From: Pseudomonadota bacterium
GTDB lineage: Bacteria > Pseudomonadota > Gammaproteobacteria > Acidithiobacillales > Acidithiobacillaceae
Direction: 5' to 3'
Assembly (NCBI GenBank): GCA_021839095.1
Contig: JAKCBU010000052.1
Location: 1 to 7,118, forward strand
DNA length: 7,118 nt
The translations under genes and the position numbers were made by a program. The notes under the pieces are model-generated. The model saw nothing but the letters and a program-made list of their open reading frames with translations, did not search any database and was not told the origin of the DNA. Below, one piece after another: positions 5,208-7,118 of this stretch. Within the stretch, counting starts at the first letter, position 1; the number at the start of each line of letters is the position of its first letter.

Positions 5208-7118
5208 TTAGCTGCCTTCATCTTGAGCGATCCCGTCTTCGCGAGGTGACGCGGTGAACAGTAAAAGCAGCGCCGGAAGTACAATCAAGATGCACAGCAG
5301 CACAATGGCCAACGCGAGGCTCAACGCTTCGCCCAGGCTGGCCATGCCGGGATCGCGGGAAATGGCCATGCTTCCGAAGGCACTGAGGGTGGTCAACCCG
5401 CTGAAAAAGACCGCCATCGGTGTGGAGGTGGCGAGCAAATGGGCCACGTCCACCCCATTCCGCCAACGCATGACCAGGTAGATGGCGAAAGCCACACCAA
5501 GGCCGATGAGCAACGGCAAGGCAATGATATTTCCCAAATTAAAGCTCAATCCAAGCAGACGCATGGCAGCCACGGTAAACAACGCCGCCAGCAGCAGCGG
5601 GATCATGATGATCGCGACATCCCGATAACGGCGCAAGGCCAGCAACAGCAGCAAGCTGATGGCCGCGAGCGCGATGAAGGTGGCTTCCTGGAAGGCGCCG
5701 AGCACTGCCTCACCACCTTCGACCAGCATCACCGGCGTCCCCACGGCATTGGGCGCCACCTTCAGGACACTGCGCACAAAAGTCGTCATGGCCTGATTGC
5801 TGCTCAGGTTGGCCCTGGGAAATATCTCCACGCGCGCCGCCCCTGATGCGGTCAGGTAACGCGCCCTGAGGGATTGCGGCAGGTTCTGCAGGGTCACCGG
5901 CGCTGCCGACAACGCCATTCCGAGACGCCGCAACTCGCCGGGCAGCGTTCCCATCACCCGTTGCTGGAGGTCCGCGATCGCTGCAGGGTCAGCGCCACTT
6001 TTCGCCAGAAACTGCCCCAGATGCCGGGCCAATGTGGCGGCCGCCTCCCCGTCGCGGGTATGCTGACCCTCCTTCTGCGCCAGCGCCAGCAATTTCTTGA
6101 CCAACTCCGCCAAATGGGCCGTGGTATCCGGTGCCGGCGGCTGCAAACCGACCGGCATCAACAGCGAAAAAGGCGGGACCAGAATCTGGAGATTCTGCAG
6201 AACGGCCAGCTTCTCTGACTGATGTGCCGGGATGTAGCTCGAAACAGTCAAGGCACGCGCCACCGTGGGCAGCGCTTCGACACGGGCCGCCAAGGCCTGT
6301 GCCGAGGCGACATCCGGGGTGAGCACTTCCATACGATAGGGGGCCGTCTGCGGATCAGCAAGGAGCTTCTCGAAGACCTGCACACCTTCGGAGTGATGGT
6401 CAATCATGTGCAGCGGGTTAAAATCAAAGGACGTGCGCAATGCCACCGGAATGGCGGCCAACGCCAGCAACAGGACCCCCCCGAGCACGAAATAGGCATA
6501 GCGGTGGATCGGATGACGCACCAAAGTGGGAATATACCGCAGATGGGGATAGGACGTGGGTTTTGCCGCCGTGAGCGCCATGGGCCAAAGGGTGAGAAAA
6601 GCGGGCAGAAAGGTCAGGGTCAACAGGAGGGCGATCAGCATGCTGGTACCGGAAATCAATCCGAGGTCGACAATGCCCGCATAACTGGTGGGCACGAAAG
6701 CATAAAAACTGAGCGCGGCAGCCAGCGCGGCGAGACCGAGGGCACCGCCCATGCCTCGCGTCACCCGGTGCATGGCCTGCCGATGCGCGGCGCCATTGAA
6801 CAACTCCTCCCGGTAGCGCAGGCAGTACTGAATGCCGAAATCCACACCCAGGCCAATGAACAGAATGGCGAAAGCCACAGAAATGAGATTGAAGGGACCA
6901 ATAAAAAAGAGCGCCCAGGCCGTGCTCAGAATCATCCCGACGATCAACCCGGCCAGCACACCGAAGACCAGGCGCAATGAGCGTAGGGCGATGACCAGTA
7001 GAACGATCTCCAAACCGAGGGTCAGCCCGAGGGAAGTAGTCGCGCCTTGACTCACCGTTTTCATCTGCTCGGCATCCAGCACCGCGCCACCGGTGACGCC
7101 CACACGCAGACCATGGAT
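5208..7118 (-). CDS. hpnN: HpnN, hopanoid-associated RND/MMPL transporter (N-terminus beyond the window)
   Basis: HpnN is an inner-membrane RND-superfamily protein needed in other bacteria to move hopanoids to the outer membrane. The visible 636 residues are the C-terminal part. The frame is open to the window edge, so the apparent GTG at 7103-7101 is internal; family members run about 850-880 residues. The first visible block has membrane helices from about residue 28 to 180, with GLGVDFGIQY (89-98 of the visible part) in the position of the RND proton-relay helix. A helix near 208-226 leads into a periplasmic domain (about 227-470) beginning FDFNPLHMIDHHSEG. A second helix bundle (about 475-622) contains GLGVAFAIYLV, the pseudo-repeat of the first motif with Ala for Asp. 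The stop is five bases before hpnL, so the two are probably co-transcribed with the di-iron gene. Identification is firm at RND/MMPL level and strong for HpnN by context. Confidence 0.92.
   Translation of the reverse strand: MHGLRVGVTGGAVLDAEQMKTVSQGATTSLGLTLGLEIVLLVIALRSLRLVFGVLAGLIVGMILSTAWALFFIGPFNLISVAFAILFIGLGVDFGIQYCLRYREELFNGAAHRQAMHRVTRGMGGALGLAALAAALSFYAFVPTSYAGIVDLGLISGTSMLIALLLTLTFLPAFLTLWPMALTAAKPTSYPHLRYIPTLVRHPIHRYAYFVLGGVLLLALAAIPVALRTSFDFNPLHMIDHHSEGVQVFEKLLADPQTAPYRMEVLTPDVASAQALAARVEALPTVARALTVSSYIPAHQSEKLAVLQNLQILVPPFSLLMPVGLQPPAPDTTAHLAELVKKLLALAQKEGQHTRDGEAAATLARHLGQFLAKSGADPAAIADLQQRVMGTLPGELRRLGMALSAAPVTLQNLPQSLRARYLTASGAARVEIFPRANLSSNQAMTTFVRSVLKVAPNAVGTPVMLVEGGEAVLGAFQEATFIALAAISLLLLLALRRYRDVAIIMIPLLLAALFTVAAMRLLGLSFNLGNIIALPLLIGLGVAFAIYLVMRWRNGVDVAHLLATSTPMAVFFSGLTTLSAFGSMAISRDPGMASLGEALSLALAIVLLCILIVLPALLLLFTASPREDGIAQDEGS

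Noticed and set aside
4372..5211. Long plus-strand open frame (279 codons, Gln/His-rich)
   Set aside because: It lies antisense to hpnL, whose protein has clear membrane helices and family motifs. The Gln/His-rich, low-hydrophobicity product is what the reverse of a Leu/Val-rich membrane gene gives.
5208..7103. Reading hpnN as a complete gene starting at the GTG at 7103
   Set aside because: The frame stays open upstream to the window edge, and the family needs about 200 or more further N-terminal residues including the first membrane helix and periplasmic domain.

Overview
The window is a compact stretch of bacterial chromosome in which every gene I can support lies on the minus strand, so transcription runs from the right edge (7118) to the left edge (1). 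Base composition looks moderately GC-rich. The gene content (hopanoid-associated hpnN, hpnL, hpnH and hpnM, an OM lipoprotein of the MlaA/VacJ family, and gatCA) points to a hopanoid-making Gram-negative proteobacterium. An Acidithiobacillus-like or related acidophile is my best guess, but that is a guess from gene content, not a match.

In transcription order: (1) 7118-5208, hpnN, an RND/MMPL-type hopanoid transporter truncated at its N-terminus by the window edge; (2) 5202-4180, hpnL, a multi-spanning flippase-like membrane protein; (3) 4183-3341, an unnamed 280-residue ferritin-like di-iron protein with a full set of Glu/His ligands, overlapping the hpnL stop by ATGA; (4) a 103-base gap (3340-3238) with a candidate promoter and a small dyad; (5) 3237-2134, hpnH, the radical SAM adenosyl-hopene transferase; (6) 2086-1427, hpnM, a secreted MlaC/Ttg2D-family protein; (7) 1427-621, an MlaA-like outer-membrane lipoprotein; (8) 618-331, gatC; (9) 321-1, gatA, truncated at its C-terminus by the window edge. 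No stretch longer than about 110 bases lacks a gene. I saw no tRNA, rRNA, insertion sequence, CRISPR array or strong terminator.

The two halves fit one theme. HpnH makes the first extended hopanoid (adenosylhopane), and HpnN, HpnL, HpnM and the MlaA-like lipoprotein cover inner membrane, periplasm and outer membrane. Together they look like a hopanoid modification and envelope-trafficking module. Squalene/hopene synthesis genes (hpnC/D/E, shc) are not in the window. The most interesting unexplained pieces are the di-iron protein inside the cluster, the pairing of Mla-type carriers with HpnN and no visible MlaFEDB importer, a Cys-to-Ser change at a probably conserved site in HpnH, and the tight coupling of the tRNA amidotransferase genes gatCA to the lipid operon, with gatC and gatA in the same frame separated by one amber codon.
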